Assembly: GCA_903813345.2 (NCBI GenBank)
Contig: CAIIXF020000007.1
Location: forward strand, 19,949,564-20,013,563
Source: Owenia fusiformis
Lineage: Eukaryota; Annelida; Polychaeta; Sabellida; Oweniidae
Length of the DNA: 64,000 nucleotides
Direction: 5' to 3'
Under the pieces are notes generated by a model. The model searched no databases and was not told the origin of the DNA. It worked only from the letters and a program-made list of their open reading frames with translations. Below are positions 1 to 10,900 of this stretch, in pieces. How positions within the stretch are numbered: position 1 is the first letter of the stretch; every line of letters begins with the position of its first letter. The translations under genes were made by a program, and so were the position numbers.

Positions 1-656
1 TTCTTGCTTGCAACTGAGGAGCATTTATGACATAAGCTGTCAGTTAATACTCAAACAATCTGATTTTTTTCTTCAAAATTCAATTAATCTTTTATACCTT
101 ATTAACTCCAGACAGAAGTTAAACTATTTAACTCTAAATGTTTGCATTATTACTAAACTCCGTTTGTTCACCTTTTCAAAGATCATACGCTTGAAGAATT
201 TTGGAACGTATTATTTCACACATTTAATGAAACTGAAAACTGGGCAAACACTATCATATAATTGTATCTAACTTTGAGCAAACTTATGAAACATTTTACA
301 AGATTTCTTGAATGTCACTTATTTGTTTAACCATTGGTGACCATGACTCAGGTGTGAATTCAAGGACAGTCTACATGCAATAGCCTAGCAACAAAAAACC
401 AACCTCATTGTGCCATTGAAAAAGACAAAGTAGTCGTTTTGAATAAGAATTTTTATGATATTGACTCTTGGTGTAAAATTGAAAAGTTTCAAAAGTGGAA
501 AAATATTTGCTAACAAACAGCGAACAATGAAAAGTTAAGTGTAATATGTTGGATACAGAATACAAAGAATTGAGTAATGTGATCATTTTGGTATATGGAA
601 ATACATAGGCAAGCCAAGGAAACATGTAGGAAGGACTGTATTAGAGGAATTTTAAC
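1..656. other. 5' flank, nothing recognised
   Basis: AT-rich sequence upstream of the first recognised coding exon. The only open frames are short (under 90 codons) and show no family resemblance. A promoter for the exon at 657 would be expected here, but I see no convincing core element. Confidence 0.4.
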
Positions 657-723
657 ATGTCAAGTGAAGATCGAAGAGAAAGTCTGAGAGGCTCAGCGAC
701 TAGAGCCAAGTCTTTATCAGCAA
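657..723 (+). CDS. MYCBPAP: MYCBPAP alternative first coding exon 1a
   Basis: The ATG at 657 opens a 67-nt coding stretch of 22 codons plus one base, starting MSSEDRRESLRGS and ending at an AA|GTAAGG donor. The leftover base is phase 1, which fits the common second exon at 8022 exactly (junction codon AAT, then AAA CTA). The peptide is Ser/Arg-rich and contains RRES, a match to the R-R-x-S kinase A consensus. It is the first of five in-phase ATG exons upstream of the shared body of the gene. Assignment rests on phase, donor quality and order. Transcript data are not visible, and the acceptor-side partner is inferred. Confidence 0.6.
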
Positions 724-1493
724 GTAAGGAGTCAGATATGTTATACTGTAGATAAGTGTTCTTGATATATTTTTATGCCACCACCAAGGAGTGGTAACAT
801 AATGTTTTAGCTGCCTTTTGGAATAGCATTTGTCAGCTGTAACAAAATTGTTACATATTTGTGATCACTTGCAATATCATTTGCCAGATGGTAACGTGTT
901 ATCTTGTAAATGACTTGTTTTATCTTATTTCATTAAAACAAGACAACATTGAAATGTGGTACTGTAGTAAATATATGAACAACCATAAAAAGGGAGTTTG
1001 ATATCACACAGTATAATTAAGTATTGTTATTATTGAGTAGCATAATTGTTTGTTATTTCTCTATTATCTCTTATATTCATATTTAGACTACTTACCTTTT
1101 ATTTGTGCGATCATTTTATAGATCCTTGTTTGGTATACATGAACCCTATCTTGAGCCCATATTTTGCTTTGGTTCATCTGCATCCTATACATGTGTTCAA
1201 TTATGAGATTCAAAGCTGAGATTGCAAATTTTGAAGCATATTGTGTCAGATCATTATTATATTGTGAATGAGTGAAAATGGATAATCAAAGTCAATTTAA
1301 ATATAAGAAGATTTCAGTAATCCCTAAATTATTTATATCTGATCCTTTAATTGGTGATTAATGAGGACTAATAGGGAGTAATTCTTTAATATATCACTGA
1401 GATTCATCAAGATTTCATTAGTGACATATTTAATTCTCAACTGTTCACCAAACATTCATATTCTAGAGCTGAATTTCAACATATTTTTCAAAA

Positions 1494-1731
1494 ATGAAGT
1501 CAACCAAGTTTATGAAGTTAAAAAAGCAAGCAGATGAAAATGCCATAGCAGAATCGGATTCACCTTTGCTGTCTCCTACAACAGACTTAAGTTCACCATT
1601 AAAAGGACATTCTCCAATGTCTCCAAAGAAACCTGGGTCAGAGATAGCTGCAGGCTCAATCTCCAAATCCCCCAGGGCACTCTCTGGAGGTCGGAGGAAT
1701 TTATTCAAAGGCAATGTTTCTAATGTCTTGA
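1494..1731 (+). CDS. MYCBPAP: MYCBPAP alternative first coding exon 1b
   Basis: A 238-nt exon (79 codons plus one base) from the ATG at 1494 to a TTGA|GTAAGT donor, again phase 1 and so in frame with the exon at 8022. The peptide starts MKSTKFMKLKKQ and is rich in Ser, Pro and Lys, with SP motifs (SPLLSP, SPMSPKKP, KSPRAL) that resemble proline-directed kinase sites. It has GRRN where most of the sister exons have an R-R/K-x-S motif. No domain is recognisable, as expected for a disordered N-terminus. Confidence 0.62.
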
Positions 1732-3861
1732 GTAAGTAGATCAGTAAGTAGTCAGCAACTTGATAAACTTAAATATTATCTAAACTACAGGCTGTATATA
1801 GTTATTGGTAATTTAACATGTTAATGGTAACTTCTGTGAAAACAATACTCGTCTCACTTTGGAAAGGCCTGCTATATATGTTCAAGTAGAATCAAAGAAA
1901 TTGACCCCAAGTACATGTAAGTTCATTCTGTTAATTTTGCACATTTGTTTGTTTAACTTTAAGATCTAGTAAAGGATGATATAAATGATTTTATTTCATT
2001 GATTTGATTAAATAATTTTATTACATAATAGAAACAATATGATTGACTTCAAGAACTTATATAATATTAGCAGTTCCCTCTCCCTCTTTTCATATTGGTA
2101 AAGAGACTCTATATTAACAAAATTACTTAAGAACATTTTCTCTATCCTAGCCATTATTAGTTTTATAATAGACCCTGTTAATGATTCCTAGTAATATAAG
2201 AGTGGCATTTATATGATCTTTGCATGTGTTTCTCTTATTTGTATCACAGCAAATGATGAAAAATGGTTTAATGGTTTATGAAAGCTTATTAAAGGTTTAT
2301 TAGTTTGGGATATTAAACTGTTCTTTGTGTGATATGGAATAGACGTCTTTGAATATGTAATCCACTATCAAAATACTTTTTAAAATTCCAATTTTAAATT
2401 ACATCATTGTTTTGATTGAAACCAATGTTTGTATCCTAGAACTACTACACATGGCTTGACATTCACTTAGTGATAGCATAAGCATATAGAATCATATATA
2501 ATTCAACCTGAGCCTGTAGCCATTTTGAAAATTTATGACTATGAGAATTGTTTCGAAATAATCATGAAAAGAGCTGGATTTAGTATATATGCAAGTAAGT
2601 GACACATTTACAAAGATTTTTTAAAATTAATAATTTTGTATTGTAGCTTGTTTTGTCTTCCGTATTTTAGGAGACAGTCATCCGTTCAGTTAAATCACTC
2701 TGCAAAATTTATTGCCATATTTCTTTCCTGGTTTTAAAGCATCCCTAAGGTACGTACCTGCTATATATGGCTGTGTTCTAATTTTTAAATAAATAAGCAT
2801 AAATACTATAATCTTATCTGACAGCTGACACATTCAGTTGTTTATGCCCCTTTAACTAAAATACTAAAAGAAATGTTTTTGTGTCCCTTTAATCAAATAG
2901 GAATTTCTAAGAATGATTGACACAATTACCCCCAGAATCGAGGCTGTTCTTTGAATTTTATCTGATGCCTTCAAGATCATTATATATGATGTACACGTCC
3001 TTTTCATAGTCCTAGTTTTTTCTATATTTTACACAAATATTGGAAGGGCAGTATAATCTATATTTTCCGGATCAGATAGTGGCATCTAAGATAAAATAAA
3101 GCATTATTGCATATTGATTAATACATTATACTCTGACTCTATAATCTTGTCTACCTAAAATAAAACATGAAAATTCCCTTAACATTTTACATCCAATAAG
3201 TTTCATGGTCATATGGGATCTCTTAGCCATTCTTTACTATAAGCTTAGATACAATGTCGATGTCTTATTAGCTTATACTGGTTAAGGGTTTCTTTAAGAG
3301 CCTCAAACTAAAATTAATGATTTTTAGTTTTTTTTATTGTTATTCTGTTTCTATGTTTCGATGCTCAAGGATTTAGGGGTCACGTCAAATATTAATGTGT
3401 CATATTTGTAAAAAAAATATTAGAGGTAAAAACCAAGCTTGTTATAAATAAACATTGTCAAACATTCATAATTAGTTGATGATACTCTAATGTCAATGTT
3501 TCTCAAGCTTTAATACAAAGGAGAGGGGATCATAAGCTATATTAAGTAGTTTTGAAAAAGTAATATTTTGACCTGGTCCCTCTTAAATAAAATTATGCAA
3601 GGGTGCTTCTTATAAATACATGCATCACTATATAACTTTGAGAAAATGATTTTGAGCTCTATCTTGGGTGTTTCTAATGCTTCTTTTGAGTAGATTTCAT
3701 AAGAAAAACACAATTGTTCAAAAAAGATAAAAAGAAAGTATAGTCACAAGCTGACTGAGAAGAGGAAGGATAATATATGACATAGTTTTAATAGTTTTAA
3801 TGATTCAACATAAATAAGTCAGACAACTCAGTAGTATCAGAACACAGTTTCCACAAACAAG

Positions 3862-4144
3862 ATGGCTGACTTTGAGTCAAAAGAAGATGATGGCACACAA
3901 TCTCACAAACAAAAACCTGAAATGTTGCATATAATGAAAAAGAAAAGTAAAACATCTTTGGGTCTGAGGAAAACAAACCCAGTTGATAAGAATATTAGTG
4001 TTAATATAACAGAGACATTATCCCGTAGTTCTAGTAAAGCATCGCTGTCTCGAAAAGCTTCTGCTTCACCATTACCACTTGTTAGATGGCGTTCTAGTGG
4101 CTCCGCAAAGTTAAAATGGTTAGCTGTTGGTGAGAAATCACGTG
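3862..4144 (+). CDS. MYCBPAP: MYCBPAP alternative first coding exon 1c
   Basis: A 283-nt exon (94 codons plus one base) from an ATG in good context (AAGATGG) to a CGTG|GTAAGT donor, phase 1. It encodes the longest of the alternative N-termini, beginning MADFESKEDDGTQ. The peptide is hydrophilic and Ser/Lys-rich, with SLSRKASASP near residue 65 (R-K-x-S). A frame continuing past the donor stops almost at once, which supports the splice site. Function of the segment is unknown. Confidence 0.64.
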
Positions 4145-4360
4145 GTAAGTGAGGTCAGAATACAATTTAGAAGCAAACAGGCTGTACGTACAAGAAGTAT
4201 TTGAGAAAACATTGTAATATACTTTTTTCATTTTTATTATGGTACCCTATTTTGACATGGCCTTTGGAATGCTCTCATGGTCGAATAAGAAAAAAATATT
4301 AACTTGTCCAACTTGTCTGGCAAATGTGTAGCTATTTTGTCTAAAAGGCAAAGGTGCAAC

Positions 4361-4520
4361 ATATTTGTTCATCAGTTCGATTTTTATCAAAGCCATTTTA
4401 TATGTTATTTATTACTCTTTAACTAGGTATAGCTGGAAACATATTTGTTCATCAGTTCGATTTTTATCAAAGCCATTTTATATGTTATTTATTACTCTTT
4501 AACTAGGTATAGCTGGAAAC
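4361..4520 (+). repeat. Perfect 80-bp tandem duplication
   Basis: Bases 4361-4440 and 4441-4520 are identical 80-bp copies beginning ATATTTGTTCATCAG and ending AGCTGGAAAC. Perfect identity of intronic copies points to a very recent duplication, or to an assembly artefact. Confidence 0.95.
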
Positions 4521-6718
4521 ATAATAGAGTACTGTGGCCTAGTTTTTTCACAATACATAAAAGCATTTTTGGCTTAATGGTTAGTTCAAAAGATAAACTG
4601 GTAGTGAGACTAGGAAATCATCCATTGTTTGACAATTTGCTTGATAGCCTTTTTAAAATGACTGTCAGATACAAGTATACAACATACATAACTACATGTT
4701 TGATTAGATTTGCTATGGCCAATGCCACTAGCTGTTCTAGCCCGGGGGTTCACTCCAAATAATTTGGGTAGGTATGTGCAGCACGTTCAATTTTGGCTTT
4801 GAGCATAAAACATGGCCAATCTGAGAGGAAAAAAACATGGAAAATTGTCTAAGAAAGTACCCTTTTTAAGTCAAAATTCAGTTTTTCTACAGAAAATTGT
4901 CTTAAATTCATTAAATCAGTTGCTGAGGCCTGGAACAAATTACTAGAAAAGTTGATTTTTTAGTCATTTATTAGTCTCAGAGGAATTAAACATGGAAACC
5001 TTCAATCTTGAGAGGAAATTGACATGGAAAAAATGCTCAAAAAGGGGGTCTTTGGGGCTGCACATAGGTATTAAGAAGTATATTGGAGTGAAACCCCCAG
5101 TTGTTCTAGTTTTGTTAGATATTACATTTCCATTTCCAAAAAGATGTCGCCTGAATCAAAATTTTGCTCAAGCTGATTAAAAGCTTACGGCCATTGTTAA
5201 CATACATTTACTTACGTCTGCTAATATTCTCTCAATATCACTTCATCTTTTTAGCTTAACTTTATTTAAAAATCAGCCAATAGAAAATCTTAATTTTTAT
5301 TCATTTTCCTTTGATCCTCGATCGACTGAATATAACAGTGCCACAGTGCCTTCAATTTATTTTATATACATGTACAACATAAAACATAAACATCATAAAA
5401 GTAAAAACTAGTAATCTAACATGTCTAATGCATTTTATTGCCTGTACTTTCTAGAAATAATTTGTAAAGATTAGAGGTTTAATTGAATATCCAGGATATG
5501 CTAAAATATAAGTTGTAATTAGAAAGGTAATAAATGAATTCATGATTGTACCTTTGCCCATATAAAAGTAACCATGGTGATCATGCCTGTGAAACACTTT
5601 AGAATTAATTGAATGATTTTGGGATCTTTCTGCAGTTCTGGATCCTTGTGAATCTGATTCAACTCTATTTTAAGTTTCTAAATATGATCATCGTTGACAT
5701 TTTTGTCAGGGGTGCAATACAACTATCGTGACAAGGTTTTGTAATAAAAAAGCTTATAAAATCAAAAGGAAATATTTTTATAAGCTAAAAGAAAAGTTTG
5801 ATTGATAGTTATTATGATAGATCAACATTTCAAACGGTTTAATTAAACGAAGGCTTTGAAATCTTTGCGATTTTTCTGAACAAGAATCAAACAAATAAAC
5901 ACTTATAATTGGATGTTTGAACATGTGTGATGTTAGTTGACAATTACTCCTTTGAATTGTCAAATACAGTTCGTTTATTTTAGGGATATTACTACCGTAG
6001 GTACATAGAGATTTGTTAAACATAGCACTTACAGGATTCTAGCATCAAAAGTCAAATTATAATTTTGAATAGTATCACAAATCCACGTTGGATTGATAGA
6101 ACACGATTTACATGACATTACAAATTTCAAATGAAATAAGACTTTAAAATACAATTCCAAAAAGTATAATATGAATAACTGTACATAAGGATGACCAAAT
6201 CTAACAAAAAACAAGCTGAGGATTGGCTGTGTAGAGTGTTACACTAGAGTGTTACTGAAAAGTGTATTCAAAATAAAAAACAAGGATTTTACATTAGGAT
6301 GAAAACCTAGATCTGAATTATAATGGTTTAAGATAGTAAATGAATAATTATTAAAATTGGACATTAATAGTGACCGAACTTTTGATAAACAATTACTGCA
6401 TATAATGTTAAGTAATGATAAAAGGATCAGATAGATAATGAAATGACAGAAATGGATTCATGGAGTGATGAATAAGAATTAACCTCTAGCATTTCCACAA
6501 AACATTTTTGCAAAGATATAGCATGAGAGTGTAGAGTAATGTGAACACTACAAAGGAGTGCTTGTTAAGCATACGTTTAATGCCATGACAACCAGATAAC
6601 AATTTTGAAAAAAAATAATGTTTTACGAAAAGTTCTAAGTTTATTACATATATGAGGAGTAAAATTGTTAAAACCAGTAGAATACTAGTAAAAAAACTGG
6701 AAATTGGTAAAAATCAAA
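4521..6718. other. Intronic or inter-promoter sequence, nothing recognised
   Basis: No coding family, repeat terminus or RNA gene recognised between alternative exons 1c and 1d. The short open frames (for example 4992-5180) lack conserved features. Confidence 0.4.
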
Positions 6719-6890
6719 ATGTCAAACAAGTTAAAAGTACGTAGCAATTCAGAGCAACTCCAGGGGACTCCTCTGACAGGTAGGCGACCCCAGGGTGCCG
6801 GTGTAGGCTCAGGCACAACAGGTGTCCTCCGGAGACAATCTATGTACCCAGCCATAGATACTAATAAGAGAAAGATGTCTGCACATTCAT
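6719..6890 (+). CDS. MYCBPAP: MYCBPAP alternative first coding exon 1d
   Basis: A 172-nt exon (57 codons plus one base) from the ATG at 6719 to a TCAT|GTAAGT donor, phase 1. The peptide starts MSNKLKVRSNSEQ, is Gly/Arg/Thr-rich, and carries GVLRRQSMYPAID, a strong R-R-x-S site. Local GC content is higher than in the surrounding intron, as expected for coding sequence. Joining to exon 2 at 8022 keeps the frame open. Confidence 0.66.
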
Positions 6891-7805
6891 GTAAGTGCAA
6901 CTGCATTGTGCTAAATAAATTCAGTCTCTCTCAGTTATATAAGGGTCAAACAAAAATTGAAAGTTAACTTGTAAGTTCTGCGTACATTGTATTAATAGAT
7001 ATCGCTGCAAACATTTGAACAGAACACTTAACATGGGTAATTTTTAACCTCTACATTCTGATCAAATGCCACCCTAGATTATTTTAGAGCTCCTGGAGAG
7101 CTATAGACTCAATGCTCTCATCTTAGATCAGATTTCAACATTGTACCAAATGACCAATAGATACCCTCTCTGAGTTTGGGTTAAAAATCCGATCAAGTCA
7201 TTTATTTTATTTGAATAAATTGTGTTCTTATTGGTTGTGCTATGGTGTTATTTTGAGAACAGTGTGATATCTTCTAATACTTCAGAAGTTACTATGCCTT
7301 TTCCAATAATCTCCTTACTTTCAGATTTGTTTTTGACTTCTGGAGCAAGATTTGTTAGAAATTCATTCATCGATCAGAGACTGAAGTCTCTCTCAATGAG
7401 TAATAAATCCCATATTGTGTTACATGAACAATATAATCGGATATCTCATAAAATGTTTTAATGGAATCATCTTAAAGCTCATTTTTGATTCTATTGTTCA
7501 AATATTGGAAAAGAATTCTCCCTTAGATACACATAGCTCATAAGGTTATTTGCCAATATTCTTGATGGATTACTCTTTTATTGAACGTTTTCTTAAGTAG
7601 TTGTCTTACCTGTAATCGGTTATTGTTGATTTCACCTACCTGTGTATTGTATGTTGTTCTGGTGCCATTCTAGGAACATAGAACACTAAAACAAGGATAT
7701 GTAGCAGTTTTAATCACATCATCTAGATTATTTCACCAATCATGAACAAGAATGTCAGGATTTTCATTCTAGAATAAATACAAGCTAAAAATAGTGGATA
7801 TAAAT

Positions 7806-7917
7806 ATGTCTTCTAAAGGATCATCTAAAACAGATCCCCGTGGAAAATTACAAAAAGGAGGAAGAAGGAGTTCAGCCCTCGATAAATCTGCCATTAATAA
7901 TAAGAACTTACAAGATG
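7806..7917 (+). CDS. MYCBPAP: MYCBPAP alternative first coding exon 1e (most proximal)
   Basis: A 112-nt exon (37 codons plus one base) starting MSSKGSSKTDPRGK, with GRRSSALDKS (R-R-x-S), ending at a GATG|GTCAGT donor. It lies only 104 bp upstream of the common exon at 8022. The junction codon is GAT, giving D-K-L-K. It is used as the default first exon in the full gene model because it is closest, not because sequence shows it is the main one. Confidence 0.65.
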
Positions 7918-10900
7918 GTCAGTAACTGCAACTTTAGGTGCATTCATGTGTAGATAAATATTTAGAGTAACAATTATTTGTTGATTCAAAATTATATTAC
8001 AATTTTTTTTTATATTTTCAGATAAACTAAAAGGGAAAAAACGTGATGGAACACCTGAGAAATCAACAACTCCTAATTTATCCCAAGATGCACTACCCGA
8101 GGAAGATCGGGCTGCTTCTAGAAATGTTATAATTAACGATGAGATCCTTGCCCTGGCCATCAAAGAGGAAGATTTGACAAAGGTAGATGTCCTTTACATT
8201 GTGAAAAAATGTGGAAATATTTAAACATCTTCTGCTTGTATCTTCAGAATTATTGTACCTCAAACAGCTTTTTTATATCTTTATGGAGCTAAATACTTGA
8301 TAGCATGAGCCTTGTCAGTCAAAAAGTTTGATTTCTGAAAATATTCAAATGCTCATAAACTTGATCCACATATACATGACACTACATGTTATTAATATTC
8401 AAACATGTGACAAAAATTGAAGTCAGTATTAGCTTTAGTATTTGAATGGTAAAATACCGTATTCTCTGTAATTACCGCCCACTCTCTAATAAGCGCCCAC
8501 CCCGCTTCACAAAGTTCAAGAAACATCGAGGAATCAACAAGAATTGAAGAATATATCAGGAAAAAAATATTTCTCAAAATCCAGGAGCGGGCGATAATAG
8601 AGTACTTACCCTAAAACTGCTGTAAACACGACGCGTTTTGTAATTCTATGCATCCTCTCGATACATATCTATCGATGGGTGCTTCCCACACCATACCATG
8701 CTAATATTGTCTCCAAATAGTCCATATTGAATGAAGGAATTGTTCTTTATCGGCATTCAGAAATTTCAAAAGCTACTGCGCAGATGTTCTGCGCATGTCA
8801 AGGTCGTGAACTTTCTGGTTTCTTTTTAATGTTTCTCGACTTTTACACGACTTTTGCACGAATAATGATGATCTCTCATCAAATTAGAAATAATGTATAA
8901 CTTTAGATCGATATCCAGCAGTCTCTAGTGGAAAAATTGAAGGTAATCGGCGATAATGACAAAGTGGGCGTGCCGGAAATAAATTAGACATAGACGGGTC
9001 TTCAACCACTGTCAATATTGTCTAAGCGATCTTTACCGTATTCTCTCCAATAACAGCACTTGTCATATTATTATAAAAATATGTTGAAGAAAATGCATTC
9101 TTATTAAGAAAAATTTCCATACATGAAATTCCTCGGGATTTCTGATTTCTTTCATACATGGGCGCTTATTAGAATGGTCTAAATAATGTATTTTCAATTT
9201 TCTAAACACCCTGGGCGCTAATTACAGAGAATACGGTATGGCTTATCATATAAGTTTCTCAAATTTTTTTTTTATCTCAATACCATAATGTTATGATACT
9301 TTTCTAGCCTTCTAAAAAATTTTGGCATACCCTGTATTGTTAAAGTCTCCAACTTTTTGTGGATGGTGTTCGTTGGTTGGTGTTTGGCATTCGGTGGTTG
9401 GAATCTGTAACAAATGGCACAGGGTGACATTTTGCCTTGTTAATGCCTTATTAGATATTGCCTCAAGAGGAATTTAAGATGAATGTAATTCAGTGTGAGA
9501 AATAGCGAGCATGAAAAGATTTGTCTCAATTATTGAATATTTAAGGCTCATATCATTCCTTGTTATGTCTATTTTCTAAAATTCCCCATTGTACATACTT
9601 TTTTTGAGGAAACACAAAAAGTATTACCAATAATGTGTTCATCTCTACCACATTTATTATTTGGGAGAATCCTTGGCAAATTGTGTTGTTTGAATCTTAT
9701 ATCTTCACCAATAGATGACATACTGCGAATATTTTAGGAGATATTTTATTTGAAATGATAAAGAATGCATTGTAGGGTCAGTTGTACTCGGTGCAATTTT
9801 GTCACCCCCTTTAGCTCTGATTCTGCCTTTAATTAGAATCAATTGATTTAAATATTATATTATTACCAGATTGATTATTTAAAACACTGTAATTTTCTGG
9901 TATTTAACCTACATTGCAATTTTGCCCTCATTGATAACATTGAGTAACATGTATTTTATTTTACTTTAGTTGAGAGAGCCAAAGCCCCCTACAGGCAAAA
10001 AGACACCAGTATCTAGCCGTATAGTTGTCAAGAAACTAAAGCCACAGTCAGAATGGGATAAACCAACACCTAGAATGTAAGTGTAGCATACGCTTCTGTT
10101 CTGTTGCACTTAACTGTGCTACATCAAAATCATTTATTACTTAAGGGTGACTAAGCAGATGGGATAGTACAGTTATTTCTGACATTTGATGCTTATATAT
10201 TTGATCATTTTCATAATGGACTTGTAGTGCATATGCAGTGGCGTAGATATATGTGGATACCATATCATTATTGGTCTGTCTGGCAAATATCATTTAACAG
10301 ATTGAATTCCCTTACCAACATGCTTTATTTCATGAAAATCGAGCCACTATTGAATATCTTCTGAATTTTAAAAGTAAAATACAATTTCGCCAAATATTCG
10401 TGGATCGCGTTCTCTTCACGAATTTGAGAGCATGTTCCGTAATGCTATTATGCAAACTCGTATGGTATCATATAATTATAATGATGAACCTCTTTAAATT
10501 TACATTTTTATTTTTTTATTCTCCCCTACCCCAATTTTTCAATTTCACTACATCGATTTATATTCCGTTGCCAGGTACCCTTTGCATTCGTTCAACTTCA
10601 CTTCTTAAAAGAGAGCTCCGTCTTCATAGTAGTTTAACTAAACTCTGCACTCAGGGTAGTTGCCAGGCAAAATCATAGACAGAAATTATAGTTAAGTCAG
10701 CAATTATCTATTTTCTTAATAAATCACTAATTGTTATTGGAAGTACTTCTTGAAATATGAATGTTAACGACAAAAACAACTTGAAACTGCTGATTATTCA
10801 CGTTCCATTGATTTCAGTTCTAGAAATTTGAGAAATAATAGATTCTTGTTTTATAACATTTTGGCACCCCCTAAGTCACGTTGACCTCGATTTGACCTTT

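Noticed and set aside
4445-4762. 105-codon open frame
   Set aside because: Starts inside the 80-bp duplication, is AT-driven, and has no splice logic or conserved features.
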